Part shown: piece by piece, positions 1 to 6,407 of the stretch
Position numbering within the stretch: position 1 is the stretch's first letter
Layout of the letters: every line of letters begins with the position of its first letter
DNA from: Nitrospina sp.
Lineage (GTDB): Bacteria; Nitrospinota; Nitrospinia; Nitrospinales; Nitrospinaceae
Direction: 5' to 3'
Assembly (NCBI GenBank): GCA_004357365.1
Contig: SMVT01000048.1
Location: forward strand, 1-7,810
DNA length: 7,810 nt
Translations under genes and position numbers: made by a program
Notes under the pieces: model-generated
The model's database searches: none
What the model saw: only the letters and a program-made list of their open reading frames with translations
Told to the model about the DNA's origin: nothing

Positions 1-686
1 AGAAGAGTTGCTTTGCCTGTCATCAGCTGGAAGATGAAGGCGGGAAAGTGGGTCCCGATCTCTCCCGCGCCGGATTTTCTTATACCCCCGAATGGATTTT
101 CACCTGGACCGGTAATCCGCAACGCCTCAAACCCGCCACCCCCATGCCCAACCTGGGCCTGAACAATGAGGAATGCCGGACCATCACCGCTTTTTTGTCC
201 AGTCTGCAGGGAGAAGGGGTTAAGAAGAGCTGGCAGGACTACCTCAAAACTCCGGGGGACCCTGAGAAAGGGAAACAACTGTTTTTCGATGCCGAGGGCA
301 AGGCCAATTGCGGGAAGTGCCATACGGTGAACGGCCGGGGAGGGAAGGTCGGCCCCGCCTTGAGCTTCGTCGGGACCAGCCGGACCCAGGGCTTCCTGCT
401 GGAATCCCTTTTAAACCCCAAGGCAGTGATCACCTCGGGGTATTCTTCCATATTGATCCTGACCAAGAAGGGAAAATTCATCACTGGCGTGAAGGTGAAT
501 GAAGACGACTCCTCCATCGACCTGGTGAACAAGGAAGGCAACAAGCTGCATATCTCAAAGAGTGAAATCAAGAAATTTAAAACTCAGAAAATCTCCATCA
601 TGCCGGGAAACTTCAAGGACATCCTCACGACCGACGAAGTTCGCCACCTGCTGGCTTACCTGGGCACCCTCAAAATCTCCAACTGA
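1..686 (+). CDS. Multiheme c-type cytochrome, C-terminal part (5' end outside window)
   Basis: The frame is open from the left edge (first full codon at base 3), so the gene starts upstream and 227 residues are visible. An internal GTG at 48 lies after the first heme motif and is not a plausible start. Two covalent heme c sites are seen: CFACH at bases 9-23 and CGKCH at 309-323. Candidate distal Met ligands are in ATPMPNL (visible residue 48) and SIMPGNF (visible residue 200). The second half resembles the Pirellula/Verrucomicrobium-type heme-binding domain (TIGR02603-like): CxxCH, then GGKVGPAL, LLESLLNPKAVI, a beta-rich KKGKFITG stretch, SIMP and a final helix ending LLAYLGTL. It is most likely a periplasmic electron carrier or the cytochrome part of a larger oxidoreductase. 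It converges on the minus-strand cluster with a 35-bp gap, so it is not in that operon. The N-terminal domain and any signal peptide cannot be seen. Cytochrome identity is certain; the specific role is unknown. Confidence 0.9.
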   Translation, partial: KSCFACHQLEDEGGKVGPDLSRAGFSYTPEWIFTWTGNPQRLKPATPMPNLGLNNEECRTITAFLSSLQGEGVKKSWQDYLKTPGDPEKGKQLFFDAEGKANCGKCHTVNGRGGKVGPALSFVGTSRTQGFLLESLLNPKAVITSGYSSILILTKKGKFITGVKVNEDDSSIDLVNKEGNKLHISKSEIKKFKTQKISIMPGNFKDILTTDEVRHLLAYLGTLKISN

Positions 687-721
687 AATTTTTAACGGGT
701 CCTGGCACTGGCGGCAGACTA

Positions 722-2647
722 TTACTCCAGGGTCATCTGGAACCAGCTTGAAATGGATTTCCGGGTGCCGGTCTCTTTCATGTTCCCGTCCCAGGCGTTG
801 ATGGCGAACGGGATGGTTTTGCCTGCTTCAAACTGGATATCGTTTTCCTTGTCTTCGGTGGACAGTTTGCGCTTCATGACCAACTGGTATTGCCCGTAGC
901 GGAAAATGACCTTGGACTGGACCTGCTGGCTGGATTCGGGATGTTCGGTGATGTGTGCCATCCCTTGCGCCGTCAGTTCCGACACCCGGTTGGGGTGGGA
1001 GCGCCATTGCCAGAGATTGACCGGATGGCTCTCGTCGCCATTCAAAAAATAAGGCAGTGATCCATCGGCGGATGCGGCGGCTGGAAATTGGAGGGCAATA
1101 GCATCGGGATACTTTTGCGGTTTCGGTTCTTCGGGGACCTGTTCGCTTTCCTCCGGTTCCATTTGAAACTGCGGGGGCAAAGGGGGTACCGGCGACTCCT
1201 GAACATCGGTCACCGTTTTTAAAATGGGGTCGAAGGTGGGGTCGTCCCACGTCAGCTTGATCGCGAGCTCCTCCCCGTTATGCAGGGCCTGAACTTTGAC
1301 ATCGTCAATCGTCGGGTAAAACGCTTTTTCCGCCTGGATGATTTGTCCGGCCAGCGGCACATTAAACGCAGGTGCGTCTGCCCAGACGGCATCGTCCGGA
1401 TTCAGGGGTAAGACGCCCGTCGTCTTGACGGCTTTTATTTTCCGGGCCACATTCCGTGAATTATTCTTGGACAGCGTGGCGACGTAATGAACGATGTCCC
1501 AAACATCCCGGTCTTTAAAAATACGCTTGGAATGCCGGGGCATCGCCGTGGTCGAAAGGCCAGTGCGGATGGTCAGGAAGAGCTGTTGCGGGCTCTTGCC
1601 CCGCCGAAAGGTCCAGGGTTGGGTCAGGTTTCTGGGGCGAATCGCATCCGACCCAATATCGACGTTGCGTTTGGTCGATTCGCCGTCGCTTCGACCTTTC
1701 AGGCCGTGACAGCCCGAACAGGTGGCGGCGAAAAATTTTTTTCCGCGCTCCAGACTTTGATCGTCAAATGGAGGTGGGGACTCGATTTTGATCAACTTGT
1801 GCGTTTTGCCTTTTTTCTTGAACTTGGCGAACTTTTTGGAAAGCGTTTTCAAATAAAGTACGAGGCTATGTAAATCGACCTCCGGAAAATGTTTCCAGGA
1901 AGGCATGGTGGTGCCCGGCATGCCCCGCACCAGCATTTTGTAGAGATCGTCGTCGGTGGGGATTTTCCCGAAAGGGGTGGTCCGAAACTTATACTGGCCT
2001 TTGATGAAATTGCGCGGGCGCGGACTGGAGTAAAACGCCGAGACACCCTTGCCACTGCCATCCTCCGCATGACAGTACACGCATTTTTCCTTATAGACGA
2101 GTTGACCCCGTTCCACCGAAGGCTCGGCGGGCGGATCGGGAACCACGGGATTTTTGACATTGTCGAAGATGAATAAAATCACTTTCCATATTTCATCTTC
2201 GGCAAGAGTTCCTTCCCAGGCGGGCATGGCGGATTCCCCGGGTTGAAGTTCCTTCGGCAAACCTTGGGCCCCTTTCATAATTCTCCAGAAAAAATAACTT
2301 TCCGATTTGTTCTCGGCGATGGCTTGATTGAAATCGACCGGATGAGGAAAGAAACGGTCGCCGAACAGGCCGCGGCCGTCCATCAAATCCCCATGGCATA
2401 AAAAACAATTTTTAAAATAGGTTATGCCACCTTCTTTAATGTAATTCTTTAGGTTATTGGAATCCTGGCGGAAGGGATTTTTAAGGTCCTTGAAGCGAAG
2501 TTCCTGACCGCCCACGGAAAGGGTTTCGGGTGCGTCGGAGGTTTTGGGAGAGGTAAAGGCCAAGGAGAGATTGCTGGGAAACAGGATCGCCATCAAGCCT
2601 GCCAGAAATCCGGCCTGAAGCCATTGGGCAGCCTGTGTCTTCAACAT
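722..2647 (-). CDS. Tri-heme cytochrome c fused to ethylbenzene dehydrogenase-type heme b domain
   Basis: From ATG at 2647 the product is 641 aa. The frame stays open to 2782, but that extension would overlap the preceding gene by 98 bp and bury the signal peptide. This ATG puts the signal sequence first (residues 1-30, ending NLSLA), although no strong Shine-Dalgarno is seen. Three mono-heme cytochrome c domains follow: CFLCH (81-85) with Met141 in SAMPAW, CVYCH (189-193) with Met248 in TTMPSW, and CSGCH (310-314) with Met369 in TAMPRH. Residues about 415-641 resemble the EB_dh family (gamma subunits of ethylbenzene dehydrogenase, NxrC and similar): DDAVWADAPAFNVPLAGQ, KLTWDDPT, DAIALQFP, VNLWQW and a C-terminal AWDGN...SISSWFQ. 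A Pro/Glu-rich insert lies at about 484-512. It is probably a periplasmic four-heme (three c, one b) electron-transfer protein. The gene lies 37 bp after the upstream cupredoxin-like gene and is last in the apparent operon. No molybdopterin or iron-sulfur subunit is visible, so the redox partner is unknown. Confidence 0.88.
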   Translation of the reverse strand: MLKTQAAQWLQAGFLAGLMAILFPSNLSLAFTSPKTSDAPETLSVGGQELRFKDLKNPFRQDSNNLKNYIKEGGITYFKNCFLCHGDLMDGRGLFGDRFFPHPVDFNQAIAENKSESYFFWRIMKGAQGLPKELQPGESAMPAWEGTLAEDEIWKVILFIFDNVKNPVVPDPPAEPSVERGQLVYKEKCVYCHAEDGSGKGVSAFYSSPRPRNFIKGQYKFRTTPFGKIPTDDDLYKMLVRGMPGTTMPSWKHFPEVDLHSLVLYLKTLSKKFAKFKKKGKTHKLIKIESPPPFDDQSLERGKKFFAATCSGCHGLKGRSDGESTKRNVDIGSDAIRPRNLTQPWTFRRGKSPQQLFLTIRTGLSTTAMPRHSKRIFKDRDVWDIVHYVATLSKNNSRNVARKIKAVKTTGVLPLNPDDAVWADAPAFNVPLAGQIIQAEKAFYPTIDDVKVQALHNGEELAIKLTWDDPTFDPILKTVTDVQESPVPPLPPQFQMEPEESEQVPEEPKPQKYPDAIALQFPAAASADGSLPYFLNGDESHPVNLWQWRSHPNRVSELTAQGMAHITEHPESSQQVQSKVIFRYGQYQLVMKRKLSTEDKENDIQFEAGKTIPFAINAWDGNMKETGTRKSISSWFQMTLE

Positions 2648-2684
2648 TTTTTTTCTATGATCTGCACACGCCGCCAATATAAAT

Positions 2685-3521
2685 TTAATGAATGGTTCCC
2701 GGAATCCGGGCATCCTTTTTGATCCGCCCGGATTTGATGGTTTCATAAAAGGGGCGAATGACTTCGTCTCCGTTGAATTCAAAGTCCAGGTTCACCGTTT
2801 CTCCCTCGGAGATTTTGATTATGCTGGACCGGAGTTTCATCAAATAATGCCAGGCGTTGACTTCATACTCGCCGGGGGGGATGTTATCGATTTTGTATTT
2901 TCCATCCAATTGGGTCAGGAAGTAATACGGGTTCTGGACCCGGTATCCCCAGGTTTGCATGAACTCGTGCATTCCGCAGATCATCTGAAAGATCTTGTAA
3001 TGTTTCTGGAACTGCACCCTGCCTTCGGAAATTTCTTCCGCCGGGATGGGGATGTTCAGGATGATTTTCCCGCGTTCGCTCTGGTAAACCTGGCTGTTGT
3101 GCATGACCGCATCCTGATTGTCGACAAAGAACGTTCCTCCTTGCGGGATGACGTTGACTGCCGGGAGAAACTTGCAGTTTTCGGAGACAATATTGATCGG
3201 CTTGTTAGGGAAGGATTTGCCGGCTTCGACTTTCTTCAGGGTAATCACCACGTCCTTCAATCCCCTGTCCTTATCCGTGCTAAAGTCAAAAAGGAGACGG
3301 TTCATTTCGTCGTCGGTATCCACCTCGGCGCACATGTCCAGATTGGGGAACAGCACCAGATGAAACACCCGGGGTTGGGGGACACCTCCCGTTAAAACAG
3401 CTCTTCCCTGCAGAGTTCCGCCGTTGTGGACTTCGATTTCCTGATAGGCCCAGGCCTGTGTGCTCAGGACACAGACCAATGAGGTCAGGGCCAGTTTGAA
3501 AAACAGTTTTGCCTTTTCCAT
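2685..3521 (-). CDS. Periplasmic cupredoxin-like protein with C-terminal beta-sandwich, 278 aa
   Basis: A signal peptide covers residues 1-25 (ending TQAWA). The fold resembles small exported proteins that pair a cupredoxin-like copper site with a carboxypeptidase-regulatory-like beta-sandwich. The N-terminal part has GTLQGRAVLTGGVP and DVVITL strands. Candidate type 1 copper ligands are His141 (AVMHNSQ) and Cys182, His185 and Met188 in the compact loop CGMHEFM. The C-terminal sandwich is marked by DGKYKIDNIPPGEYEVNAWH (207-226). Cys64 and Cys116 match two cysteines in the upstream homologue and may form a disulfide. The PHV and second HNxH histidines of the homologue are replaced here (Ala121, Gln144). 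The ATG has a good ribosome binding site. It lies between the two other cluster genes (57-bp and 37-bp gaps). The likely job is electron transfer to or from the adjacent multiheme protein. Copper binding itself is inferred, and a structural role is possible. Confidence 0.82.
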   Translation of the reverse strand: MEKAKLFFKLALTSLVCVLSTQAWAYQEIEVHNGGTLQGRAVLTGGVPQPRVFHLVLFPNLDMCAEVDTDDEMNRLLFDFSTDKDRGLKDVVITLKKVEAGKSFPNKPINIVSENCKFLPAVNVIPQGGTFFVDNQDAVMHNSQVYQSERGKIILNIPIPAEEISEGRVQFQKHYKIFQMICGMHEFMQTWGYRVQNPYYFLTQLDGKYKIDNIPPGEYEVNAWHYLMKLRSSIIKISEGETVNLDFEFNGDEVIRPFYETIKSGRIKKDARIPGTIH

Positions 3522-3529
3522 GAATCGTG

Positions 3530-3535
3530 CTCCCT
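3530..3535 (-). promoter_or_regulatory. Ribosome binding site of the 278-aa cupredoxin-like gene
   Basis: On the minus strand AGGGAG sits 8 nt before the ATG at 3521, a near-ideal Shine-Dalgarno. It supports this start and independent translation of the second gene in the cluster. The first and third genes have much weaker sites, so the three proteins may be made in unequal amounts. Confidence 0.6.
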
Positions 3536-3578
3536 AATAATGTCCATGGGTCCCCTTACAGGGCGGTGCTGTTGCTTT

Positions 3579-4268
3579 TTATTGAGATTCCGGAGTCGCC
3601 AATTCCGTGAAATTAAAATTTACCTGTGTCACATTTTTCCCGATTTCTATTTTCCGGAACTCTTCACCCAGCTCCTCATGCCATAATCGGAGCGTGTATT
3701 TGCCCGGGGGCACGTCTTTGATTTCGAAAGCGCCGTCGTTCCCGGTCACCGCAAAATAGGAATTAGGGGTGACCACAATGTAGGCTTCCATCCAGCCATG
3801 AAGATCGCAGGATACTTTGACGACTTCCGGCTCCTCCATTTCCTGGCTGTAATCCTGTCCCGGCAAAAACATGATGTTGATAGGATCGTTATCAAAGGAA
3901 TACGTATGGATATTGTGGTTGATGGGGTCGCTGGTCAAAATTTGCAGTTCCGAACCTTTGGGCATGGCCAGAACATGTGGGGAATAAGTGCAATTTTTCT
4001 GATTGATGCTATAGGTTCCGGGTTTGTTTTTTAATTTTTTGGCCATTTTCCCATCCAGCCAAACCACCACATTCTTAACTTTTTGATTTTCAAGGATTAA
4101 AGACTCGCCTTGAATTTCCGGTCCGCAGACCTTCTTGAATTTTCCGGTTTGATGGACCACCGGATCCGGAATTTTTCCCGTATATTTGACCTCCCCTTTA
4201 AGGGTCCCAGCTTGGATCGGGGAGGCCAGGGCCAAGGCCGAAAATAAAGCAAAAATTATTTTAAACAT
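3579..4268 (-). CDS. Periplasmic cupredoxin-like protein with C-terminal beta-sandwich, 229 aa
   Basis: This is the first gene of the minus-strand cluster. Residues 1-20 form a signal peptide (ending SPIQA). The order of elements matches the next gene: GTLKGEVKYTGKIPDP, Cys48 in KVCGPE, NVVVWLDG, Cys93 with SPHV, DPINHNIH (118 and 121 are His), the loop CDLHGWM (Cys154, His157, Met160), then AVTGNDGAFEIKDVPPGKY and LRLWHEELG of a carboxypeptidase-regulatory-like sandwich. His118, Cys154, His157 and Met160 are the expected type 1 copper set. The Cys-to-His and His-to-Met spacings of two residues are shorter than in plastocyanin or azurin. It is probably a soluble periplasmic copper electron carrier feeding the multiheme protein two genes downstream. 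The ATG has no strong Shine-Dalgarno, but a promoter lies about 30 bp upstream of it. Together with the next gene it looks like an ancient tandem duplication. The family resemblance is clear; the partner and the potential are not known. Confidence 0.85.
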   Translation of the reverse strand: MFKIIFALFSALALASPIQAGTLKGEVKYTGKIPDPVVHQTGKFKKVCGPEIQGESLILENQKVKNVVVWLDGKMAKKLKNKPGTYSINQKNCTYSPHVLAMPKGSELQILTSDPINHNIHTYSFDNDPINIMFLPGQDYSQEMEEPEVVKVSCDLHGWMEAYIVVTPNSYFAVTGNDGAFEIKDVPPGKYTLRLWHEELGEEFRKIEIGKNVTQVNFNFTELATPESQ

Positions 4269-4303
4269 CTTAAAAATTAAGTGGTTTAGAGATTGCCAGC
4301 GGA

Positions 4304-4332
4304 ATCATATATCAAACCGTTGACAAGTTCAA
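4304..4332 (-). promoter_or_regulatory. Putative sigma-70-like promoter of the minus-strand redox cluster
   Basis: Read on the minus strand, TTGAAC (4327-4332) is followed after exactly 17 bp by TATGAT (4304-4309). These match the -35 and -10 consensus at 4 of 6 and 5 of 6 positions. Transcription would start near 4297 and give a leader of about 30 nt before the ATG at 4268. The position is ideal for driving all three minus-strand genes. It is a motif-based inference. Confidence 0.5.
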
Positions 4333-4447
4333 GTGCCACTTAAACCTCTTCAAAGGTGATTTCCAGGCCATCAACCTCGAACCTGAATAAGTTGGTTTCA
4401 CTGGTTTAATTGTAGCCCCCCCTCGATTAATTTCCGGTTAACGGGAT

Positions 4448-4463
4448 ATTAAAAGCGCTTAAT
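4448..4463. repeat. Short inverted repeat, possible operator
   Basis: ATTAA and its complement TTAAT flank a 6-bp GC-rich core, and the core overlaps the perfect 8-bp palindrome AAGCGCTT. It lies about 23 bp upstream of the candidate -35 element of the thioredoxin gene and about 115 bp upstream of the cluster promoter. A regulator site is possible, but chance occurrence is not excluded. Confidence 0.2.
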
Positions 4464-4485
4464 CATTCGGCTGGAATATTTAGCT

Positions 4486-4513
4486 TTGCAAACGTGCTGG
4501 CCTATCTTAGAAT
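4486..4513 (+). promoter_or_regulatory. Candidate promoter of the thioredoxin gene
   Basis: TTGCAA (4486-4491) and TAGAAT (4508-4513) are separated by 16 bp and match the sigma-70 consensus at 4 of 6 and 5 of 6 positions. The start would be near 4520, leaving a leader of about 58 nt. A TATATA at 4530-4535 is an alternative -10 but has a poorer -35. Confidence 0.3.
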
Positions 4514-4577
4514 AAACGAACTTGTCCGTTATATAGAGCCCTGAAAAAACCGTTTTATTCCACACAAGAGGCCTGGA

Positions 4578-5063
4578 ATGAAAAATATTCTTCCCATTCT
4601 TCTGATATCCGTTTTTTTGGCCCATCCCACCTGGGCCGCCAGTCCCAAAGTCGGAGATGCCGCACCTGATTTTTCCCTGAATTCCATCCAGGGCCAATCC
4701 TACACTTTGAGCGCGTTGAAGGGTAAGGTGGTCCTGATCGGGATGTTTCATATTTGCGTTCCCTGCATGAACCAGGCGATGGAGTTCGAAAAAGTCCGTA
4801 ATGCTCTGGGCGAAGATAAGCTGGTGATTCTGGGAATCAACGCCAGTGGCGATTCCAAACAGGCGGTGCAGGACTACCTGGCAGGATTCCCCAAGCCGCT
4901 GCATTTTCCTTACCTGCTGGATCCGGATCAAACCGTCCACAAGGCCTACGTCCAGAGGGATATGCCCACCGTCCTGATCATCGACTCCAAAGGAACCATC
5001 AGGGCCCGGAGTCCTTCGGTGGGAGCGGACCAATTGATTCCCTATCTTAAAAAATTACTCTAG
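4578..5063 (+). CDS. Exported TlpA/ResA-type thioredoxin-fold protein (AhpC/TSA-Redoxin family)
   Basis: The product is 161 aa with a signal peptide (residues 1-20, ending HPTWA). The start is supported by AAGAGG at 4566-4571, 6 nt before the ATG. After VGDAAPDFSLNSIQG comes the strand KGKVVLIGMF and the redox motif CVPC (Cys60, Cys63). Most TlpA/ResA proteins have Trp before the first Cys; here it is Ile in HICVPC. The cis-Pro region is MPTVLIID (Pro130), followed by the usual KGTIRAR turn. The protein is expected in the periplasm, either free or anchored by an uncleaved signal. It probably reduces disulfides in apocytochromes (CcmG/ResA role) or copper-site cysteines, or acts as a thiol peroxidase-like protein. 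The divergent neighbours are three exported heme and copper proteins, which favours a maturation role, but that is inferred from position. No clear terminator follows it. Confidence 0.85.
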   Translation: MKNILPILLISVFLAHPTWAASPKVGDAAPDFSLNSIQGQSYTLSALKGKVVLIGMFHICVPCMNQAMEFEKVRNALGEDKLVILGINASGDSKQAVQDYLAGFPKPLHFPYLLDPDQTVHKAYVQRDMPTVLIIDSKGTIRARSPSVGADQLIPYLKKLL

Positions 5064-5087
5064 CAGGCGCCCACCCCAGCCTTCCAA

Positions 5088-5109
5088 CCGAACCCGTCAG
5101 CCGAACCCG
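5088..5109 (+). repeat. Short direct repeat in intergenic spacer
   Basis: CCGAACCCG occurs at 5088-5096 and again at 5101-5109, a 13-bp period, in the 171-bp spacer between the thioredoxin and glycosyltransferase genes. Two copies are too few to call a functional site. I see no convincing terminator hairpin or promoter in this spacer. Confidence 0.3.
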
Positions 5110-5234
5110 AGGGTACCGACATCGACGGCGGTCACAAACCACAAAGAGAACCGGAAATTCATTTGAATAATATGCGACACTGAGTTGGCGACCGATGTTC
5201 GTTTCATCCTTTGCAAAAACATTTTTCGGGTATC

Positions 5235-6407
5235 ATGAAAGTCTTTTATCTCGCCAGGATCAACACCGCCACCGAAGACGCCAGTACCCGCCACGTGTTT
5301 GAATTTTGCCGGCAGTTCTCCCGCATGGGACATGAGGTGGTTTTGTTTGTTCCCAATCTTGGAAGGAAACGGGAACTGGAGGGCGTCCGGTTGGTTTATG
5401 TTCCGGTAGGCTTCAGAAAGCCGGGGGTCACCTTCTTCTCGTTTTATCTTTCCCTGTTTTTTATCCTTTTATTTTATTGCCTAAAATCCCGACCTGATGT
5501 TGTCTATACCCGTCTCCAGACCATGGAATGGATGGCGACCCTCCTGAAGTGCGTATTCCGCTTCAAGTATGTCGTTGAGGTCAACGGATTGGCCCCGGTA
5601 GAAATGAAAATCAATAATGTTTCCGAAAGCTGGATTTCTTTTGTGATCTTCATGGAGCGGATCATTTACCAGCTGTCGGATCAATGGGTGACCCCTTCGG
5701 TTTTGATTCGGGATTATCTGGTACGGAATTACGAAGTGAATCCAGAAGCGGTTCTGGTCGTCACCAACGGCGCTAATCCGGAACTTTCCCGGCCGATGGA
5801 TAAAACTGAATGCCGGAACCAGTTAGGTTTGCCGCCGGACGGAAACTATCTGGTGTTCGTGGGTTCTTTGAAAAAGTGGCATGGCATTGACCGGCTGGTT
5901 CCTTTGATGTCCCATCTGGTTGAGGATATCCCCGATCTGTATCTTTTGATTGTGGGAGACGGTGAAAAAAAGGCAGACCTGGAGGAATGGATTGGCCAAA
6001 AACAAATGCATCGAAATATTATTCTGGCGGGGAAAGTCCCTTTTGAAAAAGTTCCGGTCTATATCAATGCCGGGGATATTTGCCTGGCCCCTTATTTTGA
6101 AGAGGGGTTGAACGAAACAGGCATATCCCCTCTCAAGATATTTGAGTATATGGCCTGCGCGCGGCCGATTATCACGAATCCCGTGGGCGGACTGGATGCC
6201 CTGTTTCGCGAGCATGAAATCGGGGTGATGATCCATTCCATGAATCCGCAGGATTGGATGAAGCCCATCAAGGATCTGCTCGGGGATCCTGACAAGATGA
6301 ATACCCTTGGCAACAACGGTCTCCGCGCGGTACAAACTCATTTCAACTGGGAGGCCATTTGTGAAAAAATCGAGACCGCTCTCGAACATTTGATTTCCCG
6401 AAAATGA
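5235..6407 (+). CDS. GT4-family glycosyltransferase, 390 aa
   Basis: This looks like a retaining GT-B glycosyltransferase that moves a sugar from a nucleotide donor to an envelope glycan or lipid. The N-terminal Rossmann half starts MKVFYLARIN and includes the acceptor-side stretch TRHVFEFCRQFSRMGHEVV. A hydrophobic stretch at about 65-83 suggests contact with the inner membrane. The donor half has FVGSLKKWHGIDRL (208-221), LLIVGDGEKKADLE (237-250), and the GT4 signature SPLKIFEYMACARPII (298-313) with Lys301 and Glu304. The usual first Glu of the E-x7-E motif is replaced by Gly296, as in some relatives with the SPxKxxEYMA variant. The start is the ATG at 5235; an in-frame TTG at 5211 would add 8 residues ahead of the typical N-terminus. 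The ribosome binding site is weak. Its stop overlaps the next ATG (ATGA), so translation is probably coupled. Donor and acceptor are unknown. Confidence 0.88.
   Translation: MKVFYLARINTATEDASTRHVFEFCRQFSRMGHEVVLFVPNLGRKRELEGVRLVYVPVGFRKPGVTFFSFYLSLFFILLFYCLKSRPDVVYTRLQTMEWMATLLKCVFRFKYVVEVNGLAPVEMKINNVSESWISFVIFMERIIYQLSDQWVTPSVLIRDYLVRNYEVNPEAVLVVTNGANPELSRPMDKTECRNQLGLPPDGNYLVFVGSLKKWHGIDRLVPLMSHLVEDIPDLYLLIVGDGEKKADLEEWIGQKQMHRNIILAGKVPFEKVPVYINAGDICLAPYFEEGLNETGISPLKIFEYMACARPIITNPVGGLDALFREHEIGVMIHSMNPQDWMKPIKDLLGDPDKMNTLGNNGLRAVQTHFNWEAICEKIETALEHLISRK

Larger units (their letters stand above)
4269..4577. other. 309-bp divergent intergenic region
   Basis: This AT-richer stretch separates the minus-strand cupredoxin/cytochrome cluster from the plus-strand thioredoxin gene. 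It holds a good promoter for the cluster, a weaker candidate promoter for the thioredoxin gene, and a short inverted repeat at 4448-4463. I found no convincing coding frame and no RNA gene in it. An open minus-strand frame entering it from the thioredoxin gene is an antisense shadow. As a shared control region it could co-regulate both transcription units. Confidence 0.6.

Noticed and set aside
687..721. Bidirectional terminator between the convergent genes
   Set aside because: Only a weak stem of about five base pairs with a bulge can be drawn, and no clear T-run follows it, so I do not call a terminator.
2648..2782. N-terminal extension of the tri-heme/EB_dh protein by 45 residues
   Set aside because: It would overlap the upstream cupredoxin-like gene by 98 bp and place the clear signal peptide inside the chain. 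The ATG at 2647 puts the signal peptide first.
2688..3395. 235-codon plus-strand open frame antisense to the 278-aa cupredoxin-like gene
   Set aside because: It has no recognisable domain. The minus-strand frame has a signal peptide, copper ligands, a strong ribosome site and a homologous neighbour.
4320..4325. Perfect TTGACA on the plus strand
   Set aside because: No acceptable -10 element is found 15-19 bp downstream, and the site lies inside the better minus-strand promoter.
4449..5033. 194-codon minus-strand open frame antisense to the thioredoxin gene
   Set aside because: The plus-strand frame carries a signal peptide, CVPC and cis-Pro motifs. The antisense frame shows no domain and ends in low-complexity intergenic sequence.
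5211..5234. Earlier TTG start for the glycosyltransferase
   Set aside because: It adds eight residues before the typical MKVFYL first strand and has no better ribosome site than the ATG at 5235.
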